Below, piece after piece: positions 1 to 9,134 of a stretch of 64,000 bases of DNA; positions within the stretch are counted from its first letter, which is position 1, and the number at the start of each line of letters is the position of its first letter. The stretch comes from Cytophagales bacterium (lineage in GTDB: Bacteria > Bacteroidota > Bacteroidia > Cytophagales > Cyclobacteriaceae), in NCBI GenBank assembly GCA_017303795.1, contig JAFLBR010000015.1, positions 62,001-126,000 of the forward strand. Direction: 5' to 3'. The position numbers and the translations under genes are program-made. Below the pieces are notes generated by a model. It was not told the origin of the DNA, did no database searches, and worked only from the letters and a program-made list of their open reading frames with translations.

Positions 1-976
1 GCATTACACCCAATGTAACTTTAAAGGAAGTGCGTGCTGACATAGTTTTTTGTTTAGTAGTAAGGAAAGTAAGTTTTGGTGCATTCTCTAATTTTTCAAT
101 TACTGCGATGATTAAATCGAGTACTTCTTTTTCACCGGCATAGTTTATCTTATCCGAGTCATCCGATGGCTTATGGTAATCGCTGTGCGAGCCCGTGAAG
201 AAGTGTAGTACCGGAATGTTCTTCAGGTAAAATGAAGCATGATCGGATGGACCTACACCCGATGAATCTGTTTTGATAGTTAACGGTGTTGACACATTTT
301 TTAAGAGTGGTTCCCACACGGGGCTGGTTCCTGTTCCGCTAATGGAAATAACTTTATTATCCGGCAAACGGCCAATCATATCCATGTTAATCATGTAACT
401 CACTTTACTCATATCGATGGTCGGATGTTCTGTAAAGTATTTCGATCCGTAAAGACCTAACTCTTCGCCACTAAAACAGATAAACAGAAAGTTACTTTTC
501 TCTTTCACTTTGTTTTGTGAAAAATAACGCGCCAGTTCCAAAACACCCGCCACACCCGAAGCATTATCATCAGCACCATTATGAATTTTTCCTTTCGGAT
601 TGGCATCTAATGAACTTCCGTTTTCGCCAAAGCCTAAGTGATCGTAATGCGCACCAATAATAATTGTCTTATCCGCGTTGTTATCCAGATAGGCAATGGC
701 ATTATGTGCTTTGCCTTCATCGCCTGTGCCGTGCACACCAGCCTTAAAAGGAAATGCTTGCTGAAAGTTTTGTTCGCCTTTGGGCGTAAGCTTCAGGGCT
801 TTGAATTCTTTTTCGATGTAGGCAATAGCTTTTCGTTCGCCTTCCGAACCTGAAAACCGACCTTCCATATCATCAGCGGCAAGCACGGTTACATGGGTTT
901 TGATTTTCTTCTCTTCAATCTTCTGGGCATATATTCCGGCAACGGGAATTAATAAGGCAATAAGGAGCAGGCGCAT
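1..976 (-). CDS. M28 family zinc aminopeptidase, 3' end cut by window edge
   Basis: Reading the minus strand from the ATG at 976 gives a secreted protein with signal peptide MRLLLIALLIPVAGIYAQ that runs off the left edge without a stop. The M28 zinc-peptidase signature is complete: GAHYDHLG near residue 108 (first His/Asp ligand), HNGADDNASG near 130 (bridging Asp), SGEELGLYGS near 170 (catalytic Glu pair), NMDMIGR near 197 and PSDHASF near 244 (last His ligand). The family cleaves N-terminal residues or dipeptides outside the cytoplasm. It is likely periplasmic or secreted. Only the C-terminal end is missing, so its exact length is unknown. Confidence 0.88.
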   Translation of the reverse strand, partial: MRLLLIALLIPVAGIYAQKIEEKKIKTHVTVLAADDMEGRFSGSEGERKAIAYIEKEFKALKLTPKGEQNFQQAFPFKAGVHGTGDEGKAHNAIAYLDNNADKTIIIGAHYDHLGFGENGSSLDANPKGKIHNGADDNASGVAGVLELARYFSQNKVKEKSNFLFICFSGEELGLYGSKYFTEHPTIDMSKVSYMINMDMIGRLPDNKVISISGTGTSPVWEPLLKNVSTPLTIKTDSSGVGPSDHASFYLKNIPVLHFFTGSHSDYHKPSDDSDKINYAGEKEVLDLIIAVIEKLENAPKLTFLTTKQKTMSARTSFKVTLGVM

Positions 977-1107
977 TTTTGTATGATTTTTTTGAATACA
1001 CAAAGTAACTTCCATTTCTACAACAAAATTACCTCTGGCAGGAGTTTTTTTAGGGTTATAACACCAAACGCGTTATTTTTGATAACCTTGAATTTATCCT
1101 GTATAAA

Positions 1108-1941
1108 ATGAAAGCACCTAACCTTGTTCTGCTTACCGATTTTTCACCACTTTCTAAAGTGGCCATGTTGTATGCGCTTAAAATGGCGGCTCCGCTGGGT
1201 GCCAATTTTACCATACTTAACATTGTGCGGGTAGATGGTATTCCAAAAGCGAACCTAAAAACAAAGCAATTGGAAAAAACCATCACGCAGATTGCGCAGG
1301 AGGAAGGGGATAGCTTGGTGGCTGAGCTACGTGCGCAGGTAAAAGGCAATTACACGCTTACATTCAAGCCCGTAAAAGCCCGCACGGTATCAGAAATGGT
1401 GCGCAAGTATGTAACCAATAATCCAACCAACATGGTGGTAATGGGTTTGCAAGGTACATCGGCCTTAAAAAAAATGGGGCGCCTGGGTGGTACCACGGTG
1501 TCGGTTATTGATGAATGCCCGGTGCCAGTGTTGGCCATACCAGCCTATGCGAAGTACAGCAACATGAAAAACATTGTGTATGCTACCGACATGAAGAACA
1601 TTAAGAAAGAGCTTGATATTATTGTGGAGTTTGCCAAAATCTTTGGCTCGTTTGTACACATGATTCATGTTTCACCGGCCATCGATAAAAAAATTGAAGC
1701 AGCAGGATTAGCCGTGGATGAAATTGTGCAGAAGTATGCTTACGATAAAGTGAAGTTCGAGTTGATTCTGGAAGATGATATTACCAAAGCTATTGGCGAT
1801 TACATTCAGAAAGTAAATGCCGATGTGTTAACTACGTTTACGCATAAACTCAGCCTCGAAGAAAAAATCTTTGGTAAAAGTGTTACGCGCAAACTGGCTT
1901 ATCAGGGTTCAATTCCATTGCTGGCCGTGAAGCGGAAATAA
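1108..1941 (+). CDS. Universal stress protein, tandem UspA domains
   Basis: The 277-residue protein contains two UspA folds (about 4-146 and 150-275). The first domain ends with a recognisable nucleotide-binding loop, GLQGTSALKKMGRLGGTT, matching the G-2x-G-9x-G(S/T) pattern of ATP-binding Usp proteins. The second domain lacks a clean copy. Tandem Usp proteins are cytoplasmic stress-responsive ATP-binding proteins whose exact targets are mostly unknown. The gene stands alone, divergent from the M28 peptidase and convergent with asnS, with a shared terminator at 1943-1969. Confidence 0.85.
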   Translation: MKAPNLVLLTDFSPLSKVAMLYALKMAAPLGANFTILNIVRVDGIPKANLKTKQLEKTITQIAQEEGDSLVAELRAQVKGNYTLTFKPVKARTVSEMVRKYVTNNPTNMVVMGLQGTSALKKMGRLGGTTVSVIDECPVPVLAIPAYAKYSNMKNIVYATDMKNIKKELDIIVEFAKIFGSFVHMIHVSPAIDKKIEAAGLAVDEIVQKYAYDKVKFELILEDDITKAIGDYIQKVNADVLTTFTHKLSLEEKIFGKSVTRKLAYQGSIPLLAVKRK

Positions 1942-1977
1942 AAAACGTCAGATTGAAAACCTGACGTTTAAAAAAAA
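1941..1977. terminator. Bidirectional Rho-independent terminator
   Basis: The hairpin AAACGTCAG (1943-1951) pairs perfectly with CTGACGTTT (1961-1969) around a 9-nt loop. An A-run precedes it and an A-run follows it. It lies between the convergent stops of the Usp gene and asnS, so on the minus strand it is followed by a T-tract and serves asnS best, with partial service to the Usp gene. Confidence 0.75.
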
Positions 1978-1991
1978 CTGTCAATACAAAG

Positions 1992-3428
1992 TTAAAATTC
2001 TGCATTACCCGGATAACGTGGATAAGGAATAACATCACGAATGTTGGTCATACCGGTTACGAATAAAATCAAACGCTCAAAACCCAATCCAAAGCCACTG
2101 TGTGGTGCTGAGCCAAACTTGCGCAGATCTAAATACCACCACAAATCTTTTTCGGGCAGGTTCATTTCCTGCACGCGCTTTAACAATCTATCGTAACGTT
2201 CTTCGCGTTGCGAGCCGCCTATAATTTCACCAATACCCGGAAACAACACATCCATTGCTGCAACGGTTTTGTTGTCCTCATTCTGGCGCATGTAAAAAGC
2301 TTTTATATCCTTTGGGTAGTTGTAGAGAATTACCGGCTTCTTAAAATGCTTTTCTACTAAGTAGCGCTCATGTTCCGATTGCAAATCCACACCCCACTGA
2401 TCGATCAGGTATTGGAATTTTTTCTTTTTGTTTGGATTGGAGTTTTTAAGAATCTCAATCGCCTCGGTATAACTTAGTTTCTGAAATTCGTTTTCAGTAA
2501 CAAAGCGCAGGCGTTCCAATAAACCTAACTCGCTGCGTTGGTCTTGTGGTTTGGTGTTCTCTTCGTCTTGTGCACGTTTGTGTAAAAACTCCAGATCATC
2601 TTTGCAGTTGTCCAACGCATACTTCACTAAGTATTGCAATAAGTCGGTAGCCAATTGCATGTTATCCTGAATATCGTAGAAAGCCATTTCAGGTTCTATC
2701 ATCCAGAACTCCGCTAAGTGGCGTGTGGTGTTAGAGTTTTCTGCACGAAAGGTTGGCCCGAACGTATAGATTTCACTCAAAGCAAGTGCATACGTTTCGC
2801 CTTCTAACTGACCGGATACAGTAAGGTTAGTTTCTTTCCCAAAAAAATCTTCTTTGTGATTGATGTGGCCTTGTTCATCGCGTGGCGGATTGTTTGCATC
2901 TAAAGTAGTAACGCGAAACATAGCGCCTGCACCTTCAGCATCTGAACCCGTAACAATGGGTGTGTGGATGTAGAAGAAACCACGATCGTTAAAAAACTTA
3001 TGAATCGCGAAAGCCATTGCATGGCGCACCCGCATTACCGCGCCAAATGTATTGGTACGCGAGCGCAGGTGTGCAATCTCGCGCAGGTATTCCAAACTGG
3101 GGCGGTTCTTCAACTGCAACGGATAAACTTCCGGATCGCAATCGCCCAGAATAGTAAGTTCTTTCACTTTCACTTCCACAGCCTGGCCTTTACCCAACGA
3201 GGCAATCAGTTCGCCCACCACCGAAATGCAGGCACCGGTGGTAATGCGTTTCAGGGTTGCTTCATCTAACGAATTAAGTTCAACAACTGCTTGCAGGTTT
3301 TGAATGGTGGAGCCATCGTTAATCGAAATAAACTGGCTGTTGCGGAAAGTGCGTACCCAGCCTTCTGCTTTTACCTGTTGGCCAGCCGGTTGCGTGGCTA
3401 ATAATGTGTTGATCTTCGTGCGTTTCAT
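1992..3428 (-). CDS. asnS: Asparagine--tRNA ligase
   Basis: The 478-residue class II aminoacyl-tRNA synthetase attaches Asn to tRNA-Asn in the cytoplasm. An OB-fold anticodon-binding domain occupies about residues 10-110 ([22 protein letters not shown]). The catalytic core carries motif 2 ([20 protein letters not shown]) and motif 3 ([18 protein letters not shown]-terminal). The pattern [20 protein letters not shown] and the C-terminal [13 protein letters not shown] are typical of AsnRS rather than AspRS. An internal segment around 270-330 is as in Bacteroidota orthologs. It is monocistronic, with its terminator at 1943-1969. Confidence 0.97.
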   Translation of the reverse strand: MKRTKINTLLATQPAGQQVKAEGWVRTFRNSQFISINDGSTIQNLQAVVELNSLDEATLKRITTGACISVVGELIASLGKGQAVEVKVKELTILGDCDPEVYPLQLKNRPSLEYLREIAHLRSRTNTFGAVMRVRHAMAFAIHKFFNDRGFFYIHTPIVTGSDAEGAGAMFRVTTLDANNPPRDEQGHINHKEDFFGKETNLTVSGQLEGETYALALSEIYTFGPTFRAENSNTTRHLAEFWMIEPEMAFYDIQDNMQLATDLLQYLVKYALDNCKDDLEFLHKRAQDEENTKPQDQRSELGLLERLRFVTENEFQKLSYTEAIEILKNSNPNKKKKFQYLIDQWGVDLQSEHERYLVEKHFKKPVILYNYPKDIKAFYMRQNEDNKTVAAMDVLFPGIGEIIGGSQREERYDRLLKRVQEMNLPEKDLWWYLDLRKFGSAPHSGFGLGFERLILFVTGMTNIRDVIPYPRYPGNAEF

Positions 3429-3537
3429 GTGTTAGGATACCCTCAATTTGGGTTCGCAAAAAACGACATTTTGAATTTTTAATCAAAATCTAAATCGTGG
3501 TGCGATTATAGCACTATAATGTTGAGCCCGATGCTTT

Positions 3538-3565
3538 TTGCATGCGGTTTGAATTGGTAAATTTG
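3538..3565 (+). promoter_or_regulatory. Candidate Bacteroidota sigma-70 promoter for rpoN
   Basis: TTG (3538-3540), 17 nt, then TAAATTTG (3558-3565) matches the Bacteroidota -33/-7 pattern TTG...TAnnTTTG. It places the transcript start only a few bases before the rpoN ATG at 3579. This rests on motif match and position only. Confidence 0.5.
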
Positions 3566-3578
3566 ACCGAATTACTAC

Positions 3579-5069
3579 ATGCAAAAACTTAGTTTAAATC
3601 AGAGCCTGCAGCAGAAACTGTCGCCCCAGCAGATACAGTTTATAAAACTATTACAAGTGCCTACAGCCGAACTGGAGAGTCGGATAGAGGAGGAGTTAGA
3701 GTTGAACCCGGTTCTGGAAGAAGGTTCAGATGAACAACAGGAAGAAGCTGACCAGGCTGAACAAACCGAGGAGCAGACCGATTCGGAGCAGACAGAGACT
3801 GAAACCGAAACCAATAGTGATACTAGCGATGAGGTAGATATTAAAGATTACCTGCGCGATGACGATTACAACAGTTACAAAACGCAGTCGGATGGCGATG
3901 GCGATGATGAGGACGACCGCGAGATGCCCATACCCATGGGGACTTCGCTACACGAAACCCTACTTACCCAACTTGGTTTTTTAGGGTTGAACGAACGCCA
4001 GACGTTAATCGGCAAACAATTGGTGGGAAGTATTGAAGGCGATGGCTACATCCGTAGGGAATTGGAATCTATCGTGAATGACCTCGCGTTTTCGCAAAGT
4101 ATTGAAACCAGTCTGAATGAAGTAGAAGAAGTTTTGAAAATGATTCAGGCGTTCGATCCGGCCGGCATTGCGGCCCGCAATCTGCAAGAATGTTTGTTGT
4201 TGCAATTGGATAGGATGGACGATGGGCAGGATGTGGATGTAATTGTAGGCAAGCGGATTATTTCTGAATGCTACGAGGAGTTTACCAAAAAACATTATCC
4301 TAAAATTCTAAAGAAGCTCGATCTGGATGATGAAGATTACATTAAAGATGCCATCGAGCTGATTGTAAGGCTTAATCCCAAACCCGGTGGTGAACTCAAT
4401 ACAAGTGGTGTAAAGAACCAATATGTAATTCCGGATTTTATTCTTAGCAATAATAATGGTAAGCTGGAGTTAGCACTTAACTCACGCAATGCACCCGAAC
4501 TTCGCATCAGTCGCTCATACTCCGAAATGTTTAATGCATACGATAAGAGCGATAAAAAAGATAAGAAGTTGAAAGAGGCGGTATCGTTTGTAAAACAAAA
4601 ATTAGATGCAGCCAAATGGTTTATTGATGCCATTAAGCAACGGCAACATACATTGCTACGCACCATGCGCGCCATTCTTGAATTTCAGTACGATTATTTT
4701 CTGGAAGGTGATGAAACCAAACTGCGCCCCATGATTTTGAAAGACATTGCGCAGATGATCAGTATGGATATTTCTACCGTAAGCCGCGTGGCAAGCAGTA
4801 AAACTATTCAAACCGATTTTGGCGTGTTTCCGCTCAAGTACTTTTTCTCGGAAGGTATCAGCACCGATTCGGGCGAGGAGGTAAGCAGTCGCGAGGTAAA
4901 ACAAATCATTAAAGACCTGATTGAATCGGAAGATAAAAACAAACCTTACTCTGACGATAAGCTGGAAGACCTGCTGAATCAAAAAGGTTATAACATTGCC
5001 AGGCGCACCGTGGCTAAGTATCGCGAACAATTGAACATTCCAGTGGCCCGTTTAAGAAAAGAAATGTGA
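3579..5069 (+). CDS. rpoN: RNA polymerase sigma-54 factor
   Basis: The 496-residue protein begins with the glutamine-rich region I that contacts bacterial enhancer-binding proteins (SLNQSLQQKLSPQQIQFIKLLQ). An acidic, low-complexity region II follows (about 47-110), then the core-binding domain and the DNA-binding domain, with the diagnostic RpoN box ARRTVAKYRE near residue 476. It directs transcription from -24/-12 promoters when an AAA+ activator hydrolyses ATP. The stop overlaps the GTG start of the PAP2-like gene downstream, suggesting translational coupling. Confidence 0.96.
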   Translation: MQKLSLNQSLQQKLSPQQIQFIKLLQVPTAELESRIEEELELNPVLEEGSDEQQEEADQAEQTEEQTDSEQTETETETNSDTSDEVDIKDYLRDDDYNSYKTQSDGDGDDEDDREMPIPMGTSLHETLLTQLGFLGLNERQTLIGKQLVGSIEGDGYIRRELESIVNDLAFSQSIETSLNEVEEVLKMIQAFDPAGIAARNLQECLLLQLDRMDDGQDVDVIVGKRIISECYEEFTKKHYPKILKKLDLDDEDYIKDAIELIVRLNPKPGGELNTSGVKNQYVIPDFILSNNNGKLELALNSRNAPELRISRSYSEMFNAYDKSDKKDKKLKEAVSFVKQKLDAAKWFIDAIKQRQHTLLRTMRAILEFQYDYFLEGDETKLRPMILKDIAQMISMDISTVSRVASSKTIQTDFGVFPLKYFFSEGISTDSGEEVSSREVKQIIKDLIESEDKNKPYSDDKLEDLLNQKGYNIARRTVAKYREQLNIPVARLRKEM

Positions 5070-5680
5070 GAGCCGCAGCCAATTTTGTATCGGTAATTTT
5101 TCATCCACTTTTGCTAACCACCTATCTGGTTGTATTGCTGGGTACATTCTTTCCGGCATTGTTGATGATAGCGCCACAAAACCTGCGGGTAATGACGGCC
5201 TTCATTTTCTGTTTTACTTTTCTGCTGCCGGTAGTAAACCTGATTATGTTTCGCATGTTTGGAACGATCAGTTCATACACCTTGGAAAATCGGAGTGAAC
5301 GAATAGTACCGTTCATTGCCATAGCACTAATCTATCTCGTTACAGCATTTCTGTTTTTTTTCAAGCTTCGGTTTTCAACCAACTTTAGTTTTTTGTTGTT
5401 AATCATTTCATTGCTGGTTGTCGCTGCTGTAGTGCTTAACTTTTTTCTAAAGGTAAGTGTGCATGCGTTGGCCGCGTGGGGTGGCATTGGTATTTTGCTT
5501 CCGCTGAATAAAGCGGTTGAACAACCTGATTTATTGTGGCCATCGGCTGGGGCCATTGTAGCGGCAGGTTTAATCATGGCTGCGCGCCTCTATCTTAACG
5601 CACACACGCCCCGCGAAATTCTGGTGGGTAGTGTAGCAGGGTTTACCATTGGCTTTTTTGGTGTGATCTATCTTTTCTAA
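5066..5680 (+). CDS. PAP2-like integral membrane protein
   Basis: The 204-residue protein has about six hydrophobic segments. The motifs KVSVHALAAWGG (129-140) and RLYLNAHTPREILVGS (174-189) resemble the His-containing catalytic motifs of type 2 phosphatidic acid phosphatases (SxH and R...GxHxxxD), but in a degenerate form. A lipid-phosphatase-like role at the inner membrane is therefore possible and activity is uncertain. It starts with GTG overlapping the rpoN stop codon and lies 15 bp before the enoyl-CoA hydratase gene, so the three probably form one transcript. Confidence 0.65.
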   Translation: MRAAANFVSVIFHPLLLTTYLVVLLGTFFPALLMIAPQNLRVMTAFIFCFTFLLPVVNLIMFRMFGTISSYTLENRSERIVPFIAIALIYLVTAFLFFFKLRFSTNFSFLLLIISLLVVAAVVLNFFLKVSVHALAAWGGIGILLPLNKAVEQPDLLWPSAGAIVAAGLIMAARLYLNAHTPREILVGSVAGFTIGFFGVIYLF

Positions 5681-5695
5681 CGTAAACACATTCGC

Positions 5696-6478
5696 ATGGA
5701 ATTTAAACATCTTTTGTATTCGGTGGCCAATGGTGTGGCAACGATTACGCTTAACCGCCCTGAAGTGTACAATGCACTTAACGATGAGATAACCTACGAA
5801 CTTCAGGATGCATTTAAAGCCGTTGCAAAAGATGAGCAAGTACGCGCAGTAGTACTTACTGGTGCAGGCAAAGCTTTTTGTTCCGGTCAGGATTTGAAAG
5901 CTGCTTCCGGCAAAGAAAAAAGATCGTTTATGGAGTCGCTGCATAGGCGCTACAATCCTATCATTCGCGCTATGCGCACATTACCCAAACCAATTATTGG
6001 TAGAATAAATGGTGTGGCAGCTGGTGCCGGTTGTTCGCTTGCATTGGCATGCGATGTTTTGGTTGCAGCCGAAGAAGCAAGTTTGATAGAAGTGTTTATC
6101 AATATCGGGTTGGTACCCGATTCAGGCTCGGCTTATTTTTTACCGCGATTGGTAGGCACCGCCAAAGCATTTGAATTGTGTTCTACCGGAAGGAAAGTGC
6201 CCGCTGCCGAAGCCTTGCAACTTGGATTGGTAAACAAAGTAGCACCTTTGGCACAATTGGATGAAGCCGTAAAAAGTTATACCGATTATTATGCTACTGC
6301 GCCTACTCAAGCCATCGGGTTAATTAAAAAGATGCTGAATAAATCTACACAAGCCTCATTAGACGAGATGCTGGATTACGAAGCCTACTGTCAGGAAATT
6401 GCCGGTACTTCTGCCGATTACAAAGAAGGCGTAGCTGCGTTTCTCGAAAAAAGAAAAGCGGACTTTAAAGGCCGTTAG
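5696..6478 (+). CDS. Enoyl-CoA hydratase/isomerase, PaaG-like
   Basis: The 260-residue crotonase-fold enzyme has the first oxyanion-hole segment AGKAFCSGQDLKA (57-69) and the second GRINGVAAGAGCSLALACDV (102-121). At the position of the hydratase glutamate it has GLVPDSGSAYFLPRLVG, with Asp142. This is the PaaG pattern of 1,2-epoxyphenylacetyl-CoA isomerase and related delta3-delta2 isomerases. It acts on a CoA thioester in the cytoplasm, but no other phenylacetate genes are nearby, so substrate assignment is inference. Its stop overlaps by 4 bp the stop of the convergent barrel gene. Confidence 0.85.
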   Translation: MEFKHLLYSVANGVATITLNRPEVYNALNDEITYELQDAFKAVAKDEQVRAVVLTGAGKAFCSGQDLKAASGKEKRSFMESLHRRYNPIIRAMRTLPKPIIGRINGVAAGAGCSLALACDVLVAAEEASLIEVFINIGLVPDSGSAYFLPRLVGTAKAFELCSTGRKVPAAEALQLGLVNKVAPLAQLDEAVKSYTDYYATAPTQAIGLIKKMLNKSTQASLDEMLDYEAYCQEIAGTSADYKEGVAAFLEKRKADFKGR

Positions 6479-7227
6479 AATCCGTTAATCGAAATGCCTA
6501 CTGTTAGCGTATTTATGTCAAGACCTTGCGGCCCTTTACCCTTCTCGAACATTTCAGAAAGATTGTAGAACGCAAACCAACTGAACCCACCAATACCTAC
6601 ACGGGTATAAACGCCATAACGGAAATCGTTGAGTCCAAAACTTTGTTTGTCCTTCACCTTAATATTTTCTCCGCCATCTTTATACTTCACTTTCGTGAAC
6701 GAATTCATGCGTAAACCTACGCGGCCACCAATAGCAACATTAAAACTACGGGCTATATCTTCGGGTTTGGTATCAAATCTAAATTCGATGGGCATTTCCA
6801 GGTAGTTGGTAACAAACATTGATTTTTTTGCCAGACTCCCATAAACCCGATCTGGGCTTAACAGATTATATTGTTCAACTTGATTGGCTGCCGCGGCTCC
6901 GTTAGGAAAACTCACTAATTCAACGGTGTCAATCAACATCGCACCATTTGTAAACTTCCAGCGCTCCATGCTTAAACCAATGCCTGGATTAAAGCTGAAC
7001 TTGGTTCTGCCAAAGCGAATAGGATATTGATAGTAAACATTAACAGTACGCGATCCCCAAAGGCCTTGCTTCCATGTTGAGCCCGCATTTAGTGCACGGT
7101 TAATACCCAGATCAACCAGAAAAGTACCGGGAATAGAAGGCCGCTTGGTTTTAGTTACAGTTTCGTACTGAGCAAAAGCAGCACTGGTTAGCAGTACAAA
7201 AAGTAGGGTGGAAAAGAATAACTTCAT
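6475..7227 (-). CDS. Outer-membrane beta-barrel protein
   Basis: The 250-residue protein begins with a signal peptide (MKLFFSTLLFVLLTSAAFAQ). Alternating hydrophobic strands with glycine and aromatic residues follow (VNVYYQYPIRFGRTKFSFNPGIGLS, FAFYNLSEMFEKG), ending in a beta-strand with terminal Phe, as expected for a small outer-membrane barrel of the PorT/OMP_b-brl type. It has no catalytic motif. Convergent with the enoyl-CoA hydratase; no partner gene. Confidence 0.65.
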   Translation of the reverse strand: MKLFFSTLLFVLLTSAAFAQYETVTKTKRPSIPGTFLVDLGINRALNAGSTWKQGLWGSRTVNVYYQYPIRFGRTKFSFNPGIGLSMERWKFTNGAMLIDTVELVSFPNGAAAANQVEQYNLLSPDRVYGSLAKKSMFVTNYLEMPIEFRFDTKPEDIARSFNVAIGGRVGLRMNSFTKVKYKDGGENIKVKDKQSFGLNDFRYGVYTRVGIGGFSWFAFYNLSEMFEKGKGPQGLDINTLTVGISINGF

Positions 7228-7281
7228 TGTTAGGATTTAACTCTTTAACGATGGGCCTGGGCCTAAATTAGTTTTATAAAT

Positions 7282-7309
7282 AAAAAACCTAACCCAAAAG
7301 CAGGTTAGG
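7282..7309 (-). terminator. Terminator of tRNA-Arg
   Basis: On the minus strand, CCTAACC pairs with GGTTAGG (7303-7309 with 7288-7294), followed by a T-run (AAAAAA at 7282-7287 on the plus strand). It lies directly downstream of the minus-strand tRNA. Confidence 0.75.
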
Positions 7310-7319
7310 ATTTAAAAGT

Positions 7320-7391
7320 GGGCTCGGAGGGAGTCGAACCCCCAACCTTCTGATCCGTAGTCAGATGCTATATCCATTAAGCCACGAGCCC
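7320..7391 (-). tRNA. tRNA-Arg (anticodon ACG)
   Basis: The reverse complement folds as a 72-nt cloverleaf. The acceptor stem is GGGCTCG/CGAGCCC, the anticodon stem TCTGA/TCAGA encloses the 7-nt loop CTACGGA with anticodon ACG, and the T-arm is GGGGG-TTCGACT-CCCTC. The 3' CCA is not encoded, as is common in Bacteroidota. A terminator follows at 7282-7309. Confidence 0.96.
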
Positions 7392-7466
7392 AAAAAGGTT
7401 CGCAAAGGTAACCAAATAATGATTTTTGCCAAATAGTTGGTGTCTCTGCAAACCCTGTTTTTCAGG

Positions 7467-8150
7467 TTAATTCAAAACAAAATTCAGGGGCATGGTCATT
7501 CTTACATTTACAGGCTTGCCGCGCTGCCGGCCCGGTTGCCATTTGGTAAGGGCCAGTACGCGCATGGCCTCTTCATCGCAGCCACTGCCAATTCCCTTCA
7601 CTACTTTTAAATCGGAAACAATGCCATTTTTATCAACTATGAATTCTACGTAGACTTTACCTTGAGTGTGGGTGTACTGAGCCCGCTTCGGGTATTTAAG
7701 GTTTTTGCCTACGAATTTGTAGAAACCTTCAAAGCCTCCAACGGGTTCCGGTTTAACTTCTGGCGCAAGAAATATTGGTTCAGGTGGCTCAATAACATTA
7801 ACAGTTGAATCAAATCTGATCGGTGTAAAATCGGTTGGTTCAATTGCAACAACTTCTTCATTACTTTCTTCAATGAGTTCAGTTGTGGCCACCAGATTTA
7901 CCAATGGTTTAATAACCTGAGGTTTTAGTTCCTTAGGCTTATTAGGTTGATCAACTGATATTGGTTCAGATTTAATTATGAATGCTCCATCGTAAATAGG
8001 TTCATCCGGAGAATCAATAACATAAACTTTCTTCTCACTCCGCCATTCAAATGCAGTAATGGCCATAGCTACACTTAGCGTTAATCCAATCAGAAAAAAT
8101 TTTCCCGATTGCCGATGTACATCTTTGTTGGGATTTTTCTTTGCTTCCAT
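7467..8150 (-). CDS. TonB family energy transducer
   Basis: The 227-residue protein has a short cytoplasmic N-terminus, one membrane anchor (about 18-38, FFLIGLTLSVAMAITAF) and a Pro/Glu-rich periplasmic linker (60-140). A TonB C-terminal domain closes it (about 145-227, GKVYVEFIVDKNGIVSDLKV... LALTKWQPGRQRGKPV). It would pass proton-motive energy to outer-membrane receptors or act in signalling. ExbB/ExbD genes are not adjacent. It lies just downstream of the ECF sigma/small membrane protein pair on the same strand. Confidence 0.88.
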   Translation of the reverse strand: MEAKKNPNKDVHRQSGKFFLIGLTLSVAMAITAFEWRSEKKVYVIDSPDEPIYDGAFIIKSEPISVDQPNKPKELKPQVIKPLVNLVATTELIEESNEEVVAIEPTDFTPIRFDSTVNVIEPPEPIFLAPEVKPEPVGGFEGFYKFVGKNLKYPKRAQYTHTQGKVYVEFIVDKNGIVSDLKVVKGIGSGCDEEAMRVLALTKWQPGRQRGKPVNVRMTMPLNFVLN

Positions 8151-8195
8151 AATTAAGGTAAAGTTGGTTATACCTTACTAATGCGAAGCAGAGTG

Positions 8196-8447
8196 TTACG
8201 TCACAAGTAAAGTGGACGTATTTATTTTTGATTGGGGTTTTGCACTTTGTTTTTTCTCCCAGCGGGTTACGATCATGAAGATAATAATGACCACGGCAAT
8301 CAATAAAAAGAAGGTGAAGATGCGTGTAATCTGTTTTATGCGTTTTTCATTGCTGTGTTGTTTCAGTACAGCATTATAATTCCGGTACCGATCGCTACCG
8401 CGGGCACTCATGCGTTGTCTGCGCAATCGTATTTCATGCTTACCCAT
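8196..8447 (-). CDS. Small membrane protein coupled to ECF sigma factor
   Basis: An 83-residue protein with an Arg/Lys-rich N-terminal region (1-40) and one transmembrane helix (about 43-63, IFTFFLLIAVVIIIFMIV), then a short basic tail. It overlaps the end of the sigma-factor gene by 8 bp, so the two are translationally coupled. By position it could be a minimal anti-sigma factor, but it shows no recognised anti-sigma domain, so this is only an inference from context. Confidence 0.7.
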   Translation of the reverse strand: MGKHEIRLRRQRMSARGSDRYRNYNAVLKQHSNEKRIKQITRIFTFFLLIAVVIIIFMIVTRWEKKQSAKPQSKINTSTLLVT

Positions 8448-9000
8448 CGTACTTCACCTTTAAATTAAAATTTGTCCGGAGTTTATCCAATGCCCTATAG
8501 GTACGCATTTTGGCGCCACTTTCAGTCATATCCAGAATAAATGCAATTTCTTTAAAATCCTTATCTTCAAAAAAACGAAGTTCCAATACCTGAATCATGT
8601 CGGTTGGCAACTCATTCATATAGCGAATAAGTTGTGTAATTAATTCCTCATCCCAATCGTCAGTTCCCTGTTCTACCAACTCGCGCACTTTCAATTCTTC
8701 AATACTAAAAATTTTATTGCCTTTGTTTTTGCGATAGTGTTTGTTTACCTCATTACCAGCAATTTTATAAAGCCAGGCCGAAAACGGAAACCCTCTGAAT
8801 TCATACCGATTAATATTGTTCAGGGCATTAACAAAGGTTTGCGAACACAGATCGCCAGCCAGTTCTTCATCATCGGTTTGCCTGTAGATGTAATTAAAAA
8901 TCCGGTCGAAGTACTTCTCGTACAGTTCGCCAAAAGCACGCGGGTCTTTTTTCGAGCGTTCGATTACTTGTTCTTCCTTCCGGATTTCATCTTCCGTCAT
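8440..9000 (-). CDS. ECF RNA polymerase sigma factor (sigma-70 family)
   Basis: The 186-residue protein has sigma region 2 (RAFGELYEKYFDRIFNYIYRQTDDEELAGDLCSQTFVNAL, about 22-61) and region 4 (DMIQVLELRFFEDKDFKEIAFILDMTESGAKMRTYRALDKLR, about 136-178), without regions 1 and 3, as in ECF sigma factors. It would redirect RNA polymerase to a small regulon. The downstream overlapping membrane protein is the best candidate for its regulator. Confidence 0.9.
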   Translation of the reverse strand: MTEDEIRKEEQVIERSKKDPRAFGELYEKYFDRIFNYIYRQTDDEELAGDLCSQTFVNALNNINRYEFRGFPFSAWLYKIAGNEVNKHYRKNKGNKIFSIEELKVRELVEQGTDDWDEELITQLIRYMNELPTDMIQVLELRFFEDKDFKEIAFILDMTESGAKMRTYRALDKLRTNFNLKVKYDG

Positions 9001-9134
9001 GCGGTTTCAGGTTAAAGCCAACCGGTTACACTCCTAATAATCCGAAGGTTTTACGAAAGTCACAAGCGCAAATAATTTGTGTTGTGGTATGTGGCAGAAA
9101 TCTTTAGCTTTCCTTTTTACGAAATCAACCCGCT

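Noticed and set aside
7320-7391. tRNA-Arg as attachment site of a genomic island
   Set aside because: No duplicated 3' tRNA end, integrase or composition change is seen on either side.
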